Origin: PSRJ01 sp963825305
GTDB lineage: Bacteria > Acidobacteriota > Terriglobia > Bryobacterales > Bryobacteraceae
Reading direction: 5' to 3'
NCBI GenBank assembly: GCA_963825305.1
Contig: CAWGTA010000016.1
Coordinates: 62,001-126,000, forward strand
Length of the DNA: 64,000 nt
The notes under the pieces were generated by a model. It was not told where the DNA came from and did not search any database. It saw only the letters and a list, made by a program, of their open reading frames with translations. Both the position numbers and the translations under genes were made by a program. Of the stretch, positions 18,525-28,792 are shown in pieces; within the stretch, counting starts at the first letter, position 1, and each line of letters opens with the position of its first letter.

Positions 18525-20279
18525 ATGAAGGTCTCTCTGGTAGGCGCTGAGCTCGAAGAGAATCTCGGGCTTCGCTATATGGCATCGGCGCTGGAAGGTG
18601 TGGGCCATCAAGCCGACATCGTTCCATTCGCTTCCGAATACGAGATTCCCGACGTAGTGAGCCGCATTCTCAAGGATCAACCTGATATCACGGGCCTCTC
18701 GATGGTGTTCACCGGCCGCGGGCGCGAGTTTTGCCACCTCGCTCAGTCTCTTCGGCAGGCCGGTTACCATGGCCACCTGATCGGAGGCGGGCCCTTCGCC
18801 TCGTTCAACTGCGAACAACTGCTCCGGGATTATCCGGCCTTCGATTCCATCGCCCTCGGGGAGGGTGAGGAACTGATCTGCGCTTTGGCATCGAATCTGG
18901 AGGATGTGTCGCGGGTATCCGGGTTATGTTACCGGCGGAGCGACGGCTCCATTACGGTCAACCCGTCGAAGGGCAACCCCGACAATCTGGACGCGCTGGC
19001 ATTCCCCAAGCGCACTACCTTTCACTCCTACTTCGGCAAGCCGATTGCCAGCGTGCTAACCAGCCGCGGCTGCTGGCGCGAGTGCGCGTTTTGCAGCATC
19101 AATGCGTGGTACCAGCGGGGTGGAGGCAAGAAATTTCGCATCCGCAGCGTGGATAGCATCGTGGCGGAAATGAAGGAGCTCTACTTCAAATACGGGGTGC
19201 GGATATTCAATTTCCAGGATGATAACTTCTTCCTGCCCAACCCCGAGAAGGCTAAGCAGCGCTTCGAGCTACTGCGTTCCCGCCTGCAGGACGAAGGCGT
19301 CGGACGCATCGCGATTGCGGTGAAGGCTCGGCCCGACAGCATCACGCGCGGCTCCATCGAGGTGCTCGACCAACTGGGGCTGTTCCGGGTGTTTCTCGGA
19401 GTCGAGAACGCCTCCGAAACCGGCCTGCGGAATCTGAACCGCAAATCCTGCGTCTCCGAGATTCTGAACGCACTGGAAATCCTCAACGAGTTCGGCACGC
19501 ATATCGCCTACAACCTGCTGATGTTCGAGCCGGAAACGACCCTTGACGAAATCCTGATCAATCTCCGGTTCATGGAGAAGCACATCGAAAATCCGTACAA
19601 TTTCTGCCGCGCCGAGGCTTATGCGGGCACTGGCCTGGAAACGAAACTGGTATCCGAAGGCCGCCTACTGGGGGATTACTTCGGTTTTGACTACCGGCTT
19701 CACGACCCTCACTCGGAGGCGTTCCATCAGATCGCGAATTACGCGTTTTTCAACCGCAATTTCAGCGACTACGGCCTGCACTATTTTAATATGCAGGTGG
19801 ACTTCTACTTCCAACTGCTGCGCCGGTTCCACCCCGAAGTGCTCACGCAGTCCCTGCGCGCAGCGGTGCGGAATTTCATCAAGCTCACGAACCTCGACAC
19901 CTACGAATGCATCTGCCGCATCTACGACTTTGTGGCCAAAAGCGACCCCACGGACCTGGTGCGGCTGCGCAGCTTCGCCGGTGAATTGCGGGAGGAGGTA
20001 GATGAGCGAAGTGTGCAATTACTGGCGCGCGGCGAGTGCATTGTGCACTGGCTCGAGACCACATACGAGCGCCGCGAGTCGGGCCCGACCGAGATTCCGG
20101 AGATGCCTTTCATGAGCGTCTCCCCCACCCGAGCAACACGGCGATTCGAGGCCGGATCGGCGAATCCTTTCGACCCGCTGGGCCTCACGCCTGTTCCCAT
20201 CCCCTACGACGTTTTCAAAGCCCGGCTGGCCGCCGAGCCACGAGAGCGCTCCGAACAAACAGCGTCCTGCGCGAACTAG
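18525..20279 (+). CDS. B12-binding-type radical SAM protein
   Basis: A 584-residue protein. Residues 1-130 have the flavodoxin-like layout of cobalamin-binding domains (MKVSLVGAELEENLGLRYM, HLIGGGPFASFN, SIALGEGEE) but lack the DxHxxG histidine, as in many radical SAM fusions. Residues 175-400 are the radical SAM barrel with CxxxCxxC at C183, C187 and C190, then FNFQDDNFFLP, KARPDSI, and GVENASETGLRNLNRK. The remainder is a helical domain of about 180 residues ending in a polar tail. ATG 18525 follows CGGAAGG. The gene at 20322 is 42 bases downstream, so the pair is probably co-transcribed. It may modify that protein, a peptide or a small molecule; neighbours do not decide. Confidence 0.88.
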   Translation: MKVSLVGAELEENLGLRYMASALEGVGHQADIVPFASEYEIPDVVSRILKDQPDITGLSMVFTGRGREFCHLAQSLRQAGYHGHLIGGGPFASFNCEQLLRDYPAFDSIALGEGEELICALASNLEDVSRVSGLCYRRSDGSITVNPSKGNPDNLDALAFPKRTTFHSYFGKPIASVLTSRGCWRECAFCSINAWYQRGGGKKFRIRSVDSIVAEMKELYFKYGVRIFNFQDDNFFLPNPEKAKQRFELLRSRLQDEGVGRIAIAVKARPDSITRGSIEVLDQLGLFRVFLGVENASETGLRNLNRKSCVSEILNALEILNEFGTHIAYNLLMFEPETTLDEILINLRFMEKHIENPYNFCRAEAYAGTGLETKLVSEGRLLGDYFGFDYRLHDPHSEAFHQIANYAFFNRNFSDYGLHYFNMQVDFYFQLLRRFHPEVLTQSLRAAVRNFIKLTNLDTYECICRIYDFVAKSDPTDLVRLRSFAGELREEVDERSVQLLARGECIVHWLETTYERRESGPTEIPEMPFMSVSPTRATRRFEAGSANPFDPLGLTPVPIPYDVFKARLAAEPRERSEQTASCAN

Positions 20280-20321
20280 GGGGCGCCCAAAACAGTCCAG
20301 GCGGAGCTTGGAGGAGTAAAT

Positions 20322-21101
20322 ATGAGTGAACGAATCATCACCCGCGGTTTTCCGTGGGGCGAACCAGCCCACCCCGGAATTGTCAGGCAGTACGAAGACC
20401 TGATCGCCATTTATAAGGTCATTCGGGGCCAGCTTCAGGAAGGAATCGATCGAGCCTTCGATCAGGTTTCACGCGACATCGGCTTTGTCGTATCGACAAC
20501 CATCCCGGTTACCCTCGAGATCAAGGAGGACAAGGCCGCCCAATGGACCATGGCGAAGCAGCTGAAGGGAAGCCTGTTTGAGAAGGCACTACTGGGCGCC
20601 GTGCACTCGGATCCAGTCCCCTGGAAAGCAGTATCGCCCGGACAACACCAGTTGTACCTGGTCTGGTTCGACGCCCTCAAGCTGAAGCTTCGCAAGGACT
20701 GGCTGGAGCCGGTGCACTTCCTGGCTGAGGAAGTGGCCGGACTGGTCAGCGAGGCTGCCAGGGTTCGTCCAGAAGTGCAGGAACCAGCACACTGGTTCCT
20801 CCCGTCGGCCACCATCGCCGCGGAGGAGAAAGTTCTGATCTCGGCTATCGACGAGGTCTACCCCGAGCTGAGGCTGGCGGAGCGCATTGGCAACACGCGT
20901 CAAGCGTTGCGCGCCGTCCGGCCCGAGGTAATGGAGCCGGCGCATCCCGGCACGACCCGGGTGGCGGAGCTTGCGCTACGGGAGATCGCCAACATTTTCA
21001 AGCATGTCGCGCCTGGCGTTCAGGAACCGGCACACTTTCAACGTGCAGAGCGGGACATTCTGGCGGAGATCGAAGCCGTGGTGAGGAAGTTCGGGGCTTA
21101 A
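20322..21101 (+). CDS. EP(A/V)H-repeat protein of unknown function, partner of the radical SAM gene
   Basis: A 259-residue soluble protein, with no signal peptide and no cysteine, that I do not recognise. It contains five copies of a short motif: GEPAHPG at 13-19, LEPVHFL at 128-134, QEPAHWF at 153-159, MEPAHPG at 204-210 and QEPAHFQ at 234-240. Each is followed by a predicted amphipathic helix of about 20 residues, and three are preceded by V-R/A-P-x-V. The stretch from 20 to 128 is an ordinary mixed segment. ATG 20322 has an ideal GGAGGAG six bases upstream, so the protein is well translated. It could be a multi-core substrate of the radical SAM protein or a metal-binding partner (E and H repeated). 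Confidence 0.8.
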   Translation: MSERIITRGFPWGEPAHPGIVRQYEDLIAIYKVIRGQLQEGIDRAFDQVSRDIGFVVSTTIPVTLEIKEDKAAQWTMAKQLKGSLFEKALLGAVHSDPVPWKAVSPGQHQLYLVWFDALKLKLRKDWLEPVHFLAEEVAGLVSEAARVRPEVQEPAHWFLPSATIAAEEKVLISAIDEVYPELRLAERIGNTRQALRAVRPEVMEPAHPGTTRVAELALREIANIFKHVAPGVQEPAHFQRAERDILAEIEAVVRKFGA

Positions 21102-21122
21102 CGGCCAACCGCCGGCGTTAAC

Positions 21123-21144
21123 AGGGCGGCTGGAGCGCCGCCCT
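21123..21144 (+). terminator. Hairpin after the EPAH-repeat gene
   Basis: AGGGCGGC-TGGAGC-GCCGCCCT, a perfect eight-base stem with a six-base loop 22 bases after the stop at 21101. No T-run follows, so it could be a Rho-assisted end or a dispersed repeat. Confidence 0.4.
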
Positions 21145-21209
21145 TGACGACTGTCGACTCTCACGAAATGCCGATCGTCTGCCCTACAGAAATACACTAC
21201 ACCAGGGCG

Positions 21210-21806
21210 TCAAACCACTGATCCGCCTCTATTTCTGAGGCGCACCATAGCCCAGCCCGCAGTTAGGAGGCCGAACAGGACCCAGGACATGTTTGGCTCC
21301 GGGACGGGCGACGTACCGCCCCCTGACACTTGCCAGGTTCCCTCATCGAAGAAGACTAGTCCTTCGCCGCCACTGGAAGAACCGCCATCTTCCTGATTCG
21401 GTGAAGTCTCAGTGAAGATTTGGTTGAAGGGCGACGGATTCTCCAAGTTGATGAACCATCCATCGATCTTTCCGCTCGCGTCCGTAGAGATTTCAAAAGT
21501 GACGTCCGTGGGCGGGCTGAGACTCGAAATTGTTTGGACTCCATCGCTGAAGCTGTAAGAGGTTGGCGTTTCGCTGGCAAGTACCAAGTTATCACCCAGC
21601 GCCGAGGCAAGCGTGAAGGATCCGCTAACGAAATCAGTTGTCGTGTAAGGCGCTGTTGCAGTTTGGAAATCGTTTCCAGTGTAGGTGTATGTGATGTCGG
21701 CTCGCGCTGCGGACTGTAGTCCGCAAAACAAGATCAAGCCAGTGACAATTGTTTTTGTCACGGCGGAAATCGCAGTTTCAAAACGAATAGTACTTATGTT
21801 AAGCAT
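21210..21806 (-). CDS. PEP-CTERM-anchored extracellular protein
   Basis: A 198-residue exported protein. The signal peptide is about 36 residues (FETAISAVTKTIVTGLILFC then SAARA). The C-terminal sorting tag is complete: VPEP at 168-171, a hydrophobic helix (MSWVLFGLLTAGWAM) and an arginine-rich end (RLRNRGG). It would be processed by an exosortase; none lies in this window. The middle is beta-rich with a long Gly/Ser/Glu stretch and has no catalytic motif. It lies on the opposite strand to its neighbours and is a single gene. Confidence 0.85.
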   Translation of the reverse strand: MLNISTIRFETAISAVTKTIVTGLILFCGLQSAARADITYTYTGNDFQTATAPYTTTDFVSGSFTLASALGDNLVLASETPTSYSFSDGVQTISSLSPPTDVTFEISTDASGKIDGWFINLENPSPFNQIFTETSPNQEDGGSSSGGEGLVFFDEGTWQVSGGGTSPVPEPNMSWVLFGLLTAGWAMVRLRNRGGSVV

Positions 21807-21894
21807 GGCCCCTCCAAGGACTCCCTCTTATAGCGCCTGCTATCCTAAAATGTCCTTAAAGCGTTCTGAAAATTTCTGAAAGGTCAGTTTTTCA

Positions 21895-24549
21895 ATGAGT
21901 TCGGAGGGGACGAGAGTCCATCGGCCGAAGAAGTATCGATTCGACGAATTCGAACTTTTCCCCAATCAGGGAGCGCTATGGCGGGCCGGCGAGCGGGTGC
22001 CCCTGATGCCGAAGCCGTTGGCGACGCTCGTGGTACTGTTAGACCGCGCTGGCGAGACTGTGTCCAAGGATGAATTGCTGTCCCAGATTTGGGGTGGCAT
22101 AGCCGTCGAGGAGAACAATCTCACCCAAAGTATTTCGACGCTTCGTAAGGTGCTCGGCGAAAAGCGCGGCGAGAACCGATTCATCGCGACTGAGCCGGGA
22201 AACGGCTACCGCTTCGTCGCGGCTGTTCAGCGAATCGACGAGACGCCGTTCAACGCTCCCGAAACAGTCATCTCGTCCGTACCGAATGGGAAACCGGGTC
22301 ATTCCACGGCAGGCCGGCATCCGAGGTGGCTGTATGTGGTTGCGGCCGTCAGCTTGCTCTGCCTGGTATCGGGCGTTTGGCTGTGGACGCGCAACCCGGC
22401 CGGGAAGGCCACTCGGCGAAAGTCGGTGGCCGTTCTGCAAATTCGCGATCTGTCGAAGGCCACGTCCGAAGCCTGGCTGCAAACCGCTTTGTCCGAGATG
22501 CTGACATCGGAACTCACCAGTGGCGGCAAGCTGCGTGCAGTACCGGCCGAAGATGTCGCGCGATGGAGATCGGATGTGGGGACCAAGTTCGAGGGCACAC
22601 GGCGGGCCGACTTGGTACGCCTGGCTCGCAACAGTTTCGGCGCGGATACTTTTGTTTTTGGCACGTATCTGGTTACGGGCGTTTGCCCGGAATGCCGCGT
22701 GCGTGTGGATCTTGGATTATTCGATGCAGGGACGGGGGACCGACTGGCGACCATTATCGACGAAGGGCCGGCGCAGGAATTGCTGGATCTCACTGCTCGG
22801 CTGGGGACCAGGCTTCGCGGCGAACTGGGGGCTGGAGAGACTCCCGCGGCGCCGGTGACATGGCCGGCCGCGAGCGCTATGAAAGAGTATGCCGAGGGTT
22901 TGAAGGCGCTGCGGCTTGTCGATCCAATGGCGGCGCGCGACCATCTGCAGGCGGCTGTGAGCGTGGATCCCGGGAATGCTCTGATCCACTCGGCTCTGGC
23001 GGACGCGTGGACTGCCCTCGGTTACGGGTCGCGCGCAAATGAGGAGAATCGGCGCGCCTATGAGCTCTCCACGGCGCTAGGGCGGCTGGATCAATTGGGC
23101 ATAGAGGCGCGTTATCGGGCCAGCGGGCAACAGTGGGATCGGGCGATTGAGATTTATCAAAACATCTTTCGACTCTTTCCGGACAGTTTGGAAGACGGCC
23201 TAAACCTTGCGCGCGCTCAGTTTCGGGGAAAGAAGAATGCGGACGCGAGTGCGACCTTGCGGATTCTACGCCGCCTTCCCAAGCCGGCCGGGAATGATCC
23301 GCGGATTGATCTTATCGAAGCCCAGAACGCGGGTGTCGCAAACAATTATCTCAAAACACGCGAGTATGCCCACCGGGCTGCCATCGAGGCGCAGTCGCGA
23401 GGCGCACGATACCTCTTCGCCCGCGCGCGGATGTTGGAAGGCGGAGCGATGCAAACCCTGGTGGACGCGAACTTCTATGCCGTCCAGACGGAAGGCCGCA
23501 AGGTCTGCGAAGAGCTGGGGGATCGCCAGTGTGTCAGTCAGGCATGGCGGATTCGAGGCAATGAGCGGTACTACAGTGGACACTTCGCAGAGGCACAGGA
23601 AGCCTATCTTGCAGGCGTCAGCGTCGCCCGTGAACTGGGTGATCGGGCGGAGTTGGCGAATCTTCTGACCGGCCTCGGTGTAGTTGCCGAGTCGAACCTG
23701 GAGTGGCAACAGGCGGAGCAAGATCTTCAAGAGGCCATCGCGCTTAAGAAAGAGACTGGCTACGATCCGAGTGAGGTACAAATTGAACTCGCCGGGTTCT
23801 ACCTTCGCTTGGGTAGGCTTTCCGATGCCGCACGCACAGCGGATGAAGCACATGCGGAGGCGCAAAAGACAGGCGCTCACGAAAATCTCGGCGAGGTATT
23901 CGGATTGCGAGCAGCTCTGGCGCGGCTCGATGGCCGCCTGGATGCCGCCCAGAAAATTGATGAGAAAGCCATCACCGAATTGCGCGTTTCGAATGGGGCT
24001 CAGTCGCTGACGCTGGCGCTGGCAGCACTCAGCTCGATACTTACGGTCCGCGGTGATTTGCAGTCGGCCGAAAAACGCCTGGGTGAGGTGAGCGCAAGCA
24101 TTGCTCCCGAGGTTCTGGGAAACATCGAACTGGCTCGCGCGGAGTTGCTGCTCGCAAAGGGCCAATTTCAGACGGCGGCTGAGGAAGCCAAGCGCTCCGC
24201 GGAGCATTTTACAAATGCTCACCTGGATGAGGACTCGGCCGTGGCATTGGTTACACAAGCCGATGCGCTGGAAATGTTGGGGAGGAATTCGGATGCGCTC
24301 CGAACCTGCCAGGACGCGGAACAGCGGGCTGCGCGAATCCCCAATCCACTGCCAGTCTTAGCGGCCCGCCTGGCAGCCTGGAGACTGACAGGTAATTCCG
24401 ATTCGAACGTGCCGGCGGATCTGCACGCGAGCGTCGTGAGTCAGCGGAATCCTGAGCTATCGCTCGAGGAAGATTTCGACTGGGCCAGGCGAGCTAAGCG
24501 GACCGGGGCTCCCAACGCCAAGCGGCTGCTCGATGCAGTTGCTGACTAA
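21895..24549 (+). CDS. Winged-helix (OmpR/CadC-type) regulator with TPR sensor domain
   Basis: An 884-residue protein. Residues 10-105 form a winged-helix domain of the trans_reg_C type (FDEFELFPNQGALWRAGERV, LTQSISTLRKVLG, FIATEPGNGYRFVAAV). A transmembrane helix follows at about 145-165 (WLYVVAAVSLLCLVSGVWLW). The rest, about 700 residues, is TPR-rich and would lie outside the membrane, after a domain of about 130 residues. This CadC-like design is expanded in Acidobacteria and ties a membrane TPR sensor to transcription. It has no phospho-receiver. ATG 21895 follows AAAGG. It is a single-gene unit upstream of the zinc-knuckle gene. Confidence 0.88.
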   Translation: MSSEGTRVHRPKKYRFDEFELFPNQGALWRAGERVPLMPKPLATLVVLLDRAGETVSKDELLSQIWGGIAVEENNLTQSISTLRKVLGEKRGENRFIATEPGNGYRFVAAVQRIDETPFNAPETVISSVPNGKPGHSTAGRHPRWLYVVAAVSLLCLVSGVWLWTRNPAGKATRRKSVAVLQIRDLSKATSEAWLQTALSEMLTSELTSGGKLRAVPAEDVARWRSDVGTKFEGTRRADLVRLARNSFGADTFVFGTYLVTGVCPECRVRVDLGLFDAGTGDRLATIIDEGPAQELLDLTARLGTRLRGELGAGETPAAPVTWPAASAMKEYAEGLKALRLVDPMAARDHLQAAVSVDPGNALIHSALADAWTALGYGSRANEENRRAYELSTALGRLDQLGIEARYRASGQQWDRAIEIYQNIFRLFPDSLEDGLNLARAQFRGKKNADASATLRILRRLPKPAGNDPRIDLIEAQNAGVANNYLKTREYAHRAAIEAQSRGARYLFARARMLEGGAMQTLVDANFYAVQTEGRKVCEELGDRQCVSQAWRIRGNERYYSGHFAEAQEAYLAGVSVARELGDRAELANLLTGLGVVAESNLEWQQAEQDLQEAIALKKETGYDPSEVQIELAGFYLRLGRLSDAARTADEAHAEAQKTGAHENLGEVFGLRAALARLDGRLDAAQKIDEKAITELRVSNGAQSLTLALAALSSILTVRGDLQSAEKRLGEVSASIAPEVLGNIELARAELLLAKGQFQTAAEEAKRSAEHFTNAHLDEDSAVALVTQADALEMLGRNSDALRTCQDAEQRAARIPNPLPVLAARLAAWRLTGNSDSNVPADLHASVVSQRNPELSLEEDFDWARRAKRTGAPNAKRLLDAVAD

Positions 24550-24677
24550 GGCGGCGAACCACGGTTATCTCACAATGTCGCGACGCGCGCGTAGTCTGGA
24601 ACAATAAGGCTGCGGACGCAGGCACTACCCCACTGCCACGCCTCCCCGCCGTCGAAGGCTGTACTATACAAAGCATC

Positions 24678-24839
24678 ATGACGGAACACAAAGGGAAGTG
24701 CGACGCGTGCCACGGATCGGGCCAGTGCACCATGTGCAAGGGCACGGGGAATGGCGGTCAATGCACCAATTGCGCGGGAACGGGCAAGTGCCCACGGTGT
24801 CTGGGTACCGGCCACAAAAAGCCCGATCGGGCCAAGTAG
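24678..24839 (+). CDS. 53-residue DnaJ-type zinc-knuckle protein
   Basis: A small frame of 54 codons. It is almost wholly four CxxCxGxG units: CDACHGSG, CTMCKGTG, CTNCAGTG and CPRCLGTG, the pattern of the DnaJ cysteine-rich domain, which pairs units to bind two zinc ions. The J-domain and substrate domains of DnaJ are absent. The ends are short and basic (KKPDRAK). Codon use follows the neighbours and the spacing of cysteines is preserved throughout, which supports a real gene. No good ribosome site is visible upstream of ATG 24678. Stand-alone zinc-knuckle proteins of this kind are known but poorly characterised. Confidence 0.75.
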   Translation: MTEHKGKCDACHGSGQCTMCKGTGNGGQCTNCAGTGKCPRCLGTGHKKPDRAK

Positions 24840-24852
24840 GGGATCGGGCAAC

Positions 24853-25110
24853 TCAAAACCAATCACCCGTTCCTTTGTTCTTGTCCATCGTCAACTGGAA
24901 ATCTCTTCCACAGCGCGTGCAGCGGAGCACGTAAAAGTAACTATCCTTCACCGGCCTGTCGCGACGCAATTCCGGCAGCGGTGAACTGGCCTGTACGACC
25001 TCCAGCATTCCGCCTTCGACATAAGGAGCAAGCTGTTCCGCAAGATCGAACAGATCGGCGGTCTGCCGCATTTTTACGGGCCGGGTGAGTCGGGCGCATT
25101 TCTGGCACAT
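24853..25110 (-). CDS. Small zinc-ribbon protein, co-transcribed with the SAM-cycle regulator
   Basis: An 85-residue protein with two CxxC pairs, MCQKC at the N-terminus and RCTRCGRDF near the C-terminus, which would form one zinc-ribbon site. Between them is a short helix-rich segment (LFDLAEQLAPYV). No DNA-binding motif is evident. It begins six bases after the stop of the ArsR-methyltransferase gene, so the two are probably co-transcribed. Function unknown. Its other neighbour, across 13 bases and convergent, is another small zinc protein. Confidence 0.65.
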   Translation of the reverse strand: MCQKCARLTRPVKMRQTADLFDLAEQLAPYVEGGMLEVVQASSPLPELRRDRPVKDSYFYVLRCTRCGRDFQLTMDKNKGTGDWF

Positions 25111-25116
25111 AGTCTG

Positions 25117-26040
25117 CTACTCCGCGGGTTTCTCCCCCACTACCAGCATAGTCTCCAAGTAGGGCGCTTCTTGCTCGCGGTGCACAATCGCAGTCTCCAT
25201 TTTCTGAAATCCGGCGGCCCTCAGGTATTGCTCCAGTTCCAGCTCGGAGAACCCCAGCCACAAGTCCGCATACATTTCGCGCGCTTCCTCGAAATGGTGA
25301 CGGTTCAGATCGAGAATTGCAAGGCGGCCGCCAGGCTTCAGAATGCGCCACGCCTCGGCGATGGCCCGCTCGGGATGGGGGGCGTGGTGTAGCGCCTGGC
25401 TCAGAAACGCCAGGTCTACCGTGCCGCTGGGGATGGGCACCTCTTCGATGTCGCCCAAGCGATACTCCAGATTCTCGATACCGTGGGTGCGCGCCAGCTC
25501 GGAACCGAACTCCACCATCTTTTCCGAATTGTCGATGGCGATGACCTTTTTGGCACGCTGCGCCATGAGCTGCGATATGGTTCCCTCGCCCGCCCCGAGG
25601 TCGGCGATTACCATGGGTGGCATCAGCTTCAAAAGCGCTTCCGCAATGCCTTTCCACGAGCGCCCCGGAACGTACTCACGGCCGAACCGTCCCGCCAGCT
25701 CGTCGAAGTACCGGCGCATCTTGTCTTTTCGCTTACGAAGTACCAGCCGTAATGCCTGCCGGTCCTGCTCGGCCTCGGGAACTTCGGCCGCGGCTTTCCG
25801 CATCAGGTCCATTATGTCGGCGGACGCTTCTAAGCGGTAGAATGAGTTCTTTCCGGTGCGGCGGTCGTCCACGAGGCCAACTTGTTTAAGCAGAGCGAGA
25901 TTCGTCGAAATCTGGCTTTGGCCCTTGCCTAGAATCTCCTGCAGTTCGACCACCGAAAGCTCCTCCTGTTCCAGAAGGAGCAGGAGCCGCAAGCGGTTAG
26001 GATCGGCGGCCAGACGCAGGGATTTCAGGATTGACGCCAT
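25117..26040 (-). CDS. ArsR-type regulator fused to a SAM-binding methyltransferase domain, SahR-like
   Basis: A 307-residue protein. Residues 1-90 are an ArsR winged helix (LRLLLLLEQEELSVVELQEI, QSQISTNLALLKQVGLV, RRTGKNSFYRL) without the usual metal cysteines. Residues 110-300 form a class I methyltransferase fold with motif I VIADLGAGEGTISQLMA, acidic VIAIDNSE, and LKPGGRLAILDLN. The same two-domain design occurs in SahR, which represses SAM-cycle genes in response to S-adenosylhomocysteine. The gene is divergent from ahcY-metK with only about 55 bases between the starts, and a palindrome in that gap is the likely operator. Ligand and DNA target are inferred from family and place. Confidence 0.85.
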   Translation of the reverse strand: MASILKSLRLAADPNRLRLLLLLEQEELSVVELQEILGKGQSQISTNLALLKQVGLVDDRRTGKNSFYRLEASADIMDLMRKAAAEVPEAEQDRQALRLVLRKRKDKMRRYFDELAGRFGREYVPGRSWKGIAEALLKLMPPMVIADLGAGEGTISQLMAQRAKKVIAIDNSEKMVEFGSELARTHGIENLEYRLGDIEEVPIPSGTVDLAFLSQALHHAPHPERAIAEAWRILKPGGRLAILDLNRHHFEEAREMYADLWLGFSELELEQYLRAAGFQKMETAIVHREQEAPYLETMLVVGEKPAE

Positions 26041-26052
26041 AGTACAAAGTAG

Positions 26053-26080
26053 TATAATATCAACCTATCAAGATTTATAG
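26053..26080 (+). promoter_or_regulatory. ahcY promoter and SahR-like operator
   Basis: A consensus -10 TATAAT lies at 26053-26058. Over the expected start of transcription is CTATCAA-GA-TTTATAG (26065-26080), an inverted repeat with six of seven arm positions matching, and TATCAA also recurs in tandem at 26058 and 26066. GAGGAG at 26085-26090 then sets the ATG at 26096. A repressor bound here would block both divergent genes. Confidence 0.6.
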
Positions 26081-26095
26081 ATGCGAGGAGAAGTA

Positions 26096-27517
<1,422 letters not shown>

Positions 27518-27578
27518 GAAGCGACCGAAGGGAGCGGTTGGGGTACTAAAATTTTTTTACACTCGCAGGAGGAATAAC

Positions 27579-28748
<1,170 letters not shown>

Positions 28749-28757
28749 GATTCTCTC

Positions 28758-28780
28758 GGGGCAGGGCCCGGCCCTGCCCC
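28758..28780. terminator. Bidirectional terminator hairpin between metK and the glycosyltransferase
   Basis: GGGGCAGGGC-CCG-GCCCTGCCCC is a perfect ten-base stem with a three-base loop in the 44-bp gap between converging genes. It lacks a T-run, so termination would rely on stem strength or Rho. The GGGGCAGG arm also resembles the ends of the 86-bp repeats at 44181 and 49532. Confidence 0.5.
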
Positions 28781-28792
28781 ACAGTTCAGATT

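Noticed and set aside
20322..21101. The EPAH protein as a single classical short RiPP precursor
   Set aside because: At 259 residues with folded-looking helices and no leader/core boundary it does not fit a simple precursor; only a multi-core or partner role remains plausible.
26041..26095. Possible SAH riboswitch upstream of ahcY
   Set aside because: Only about 30 bases would lie between the predicted transcription start and the ATG, too short for an SAH riboswitch; the palindrome fits a protein operator better.
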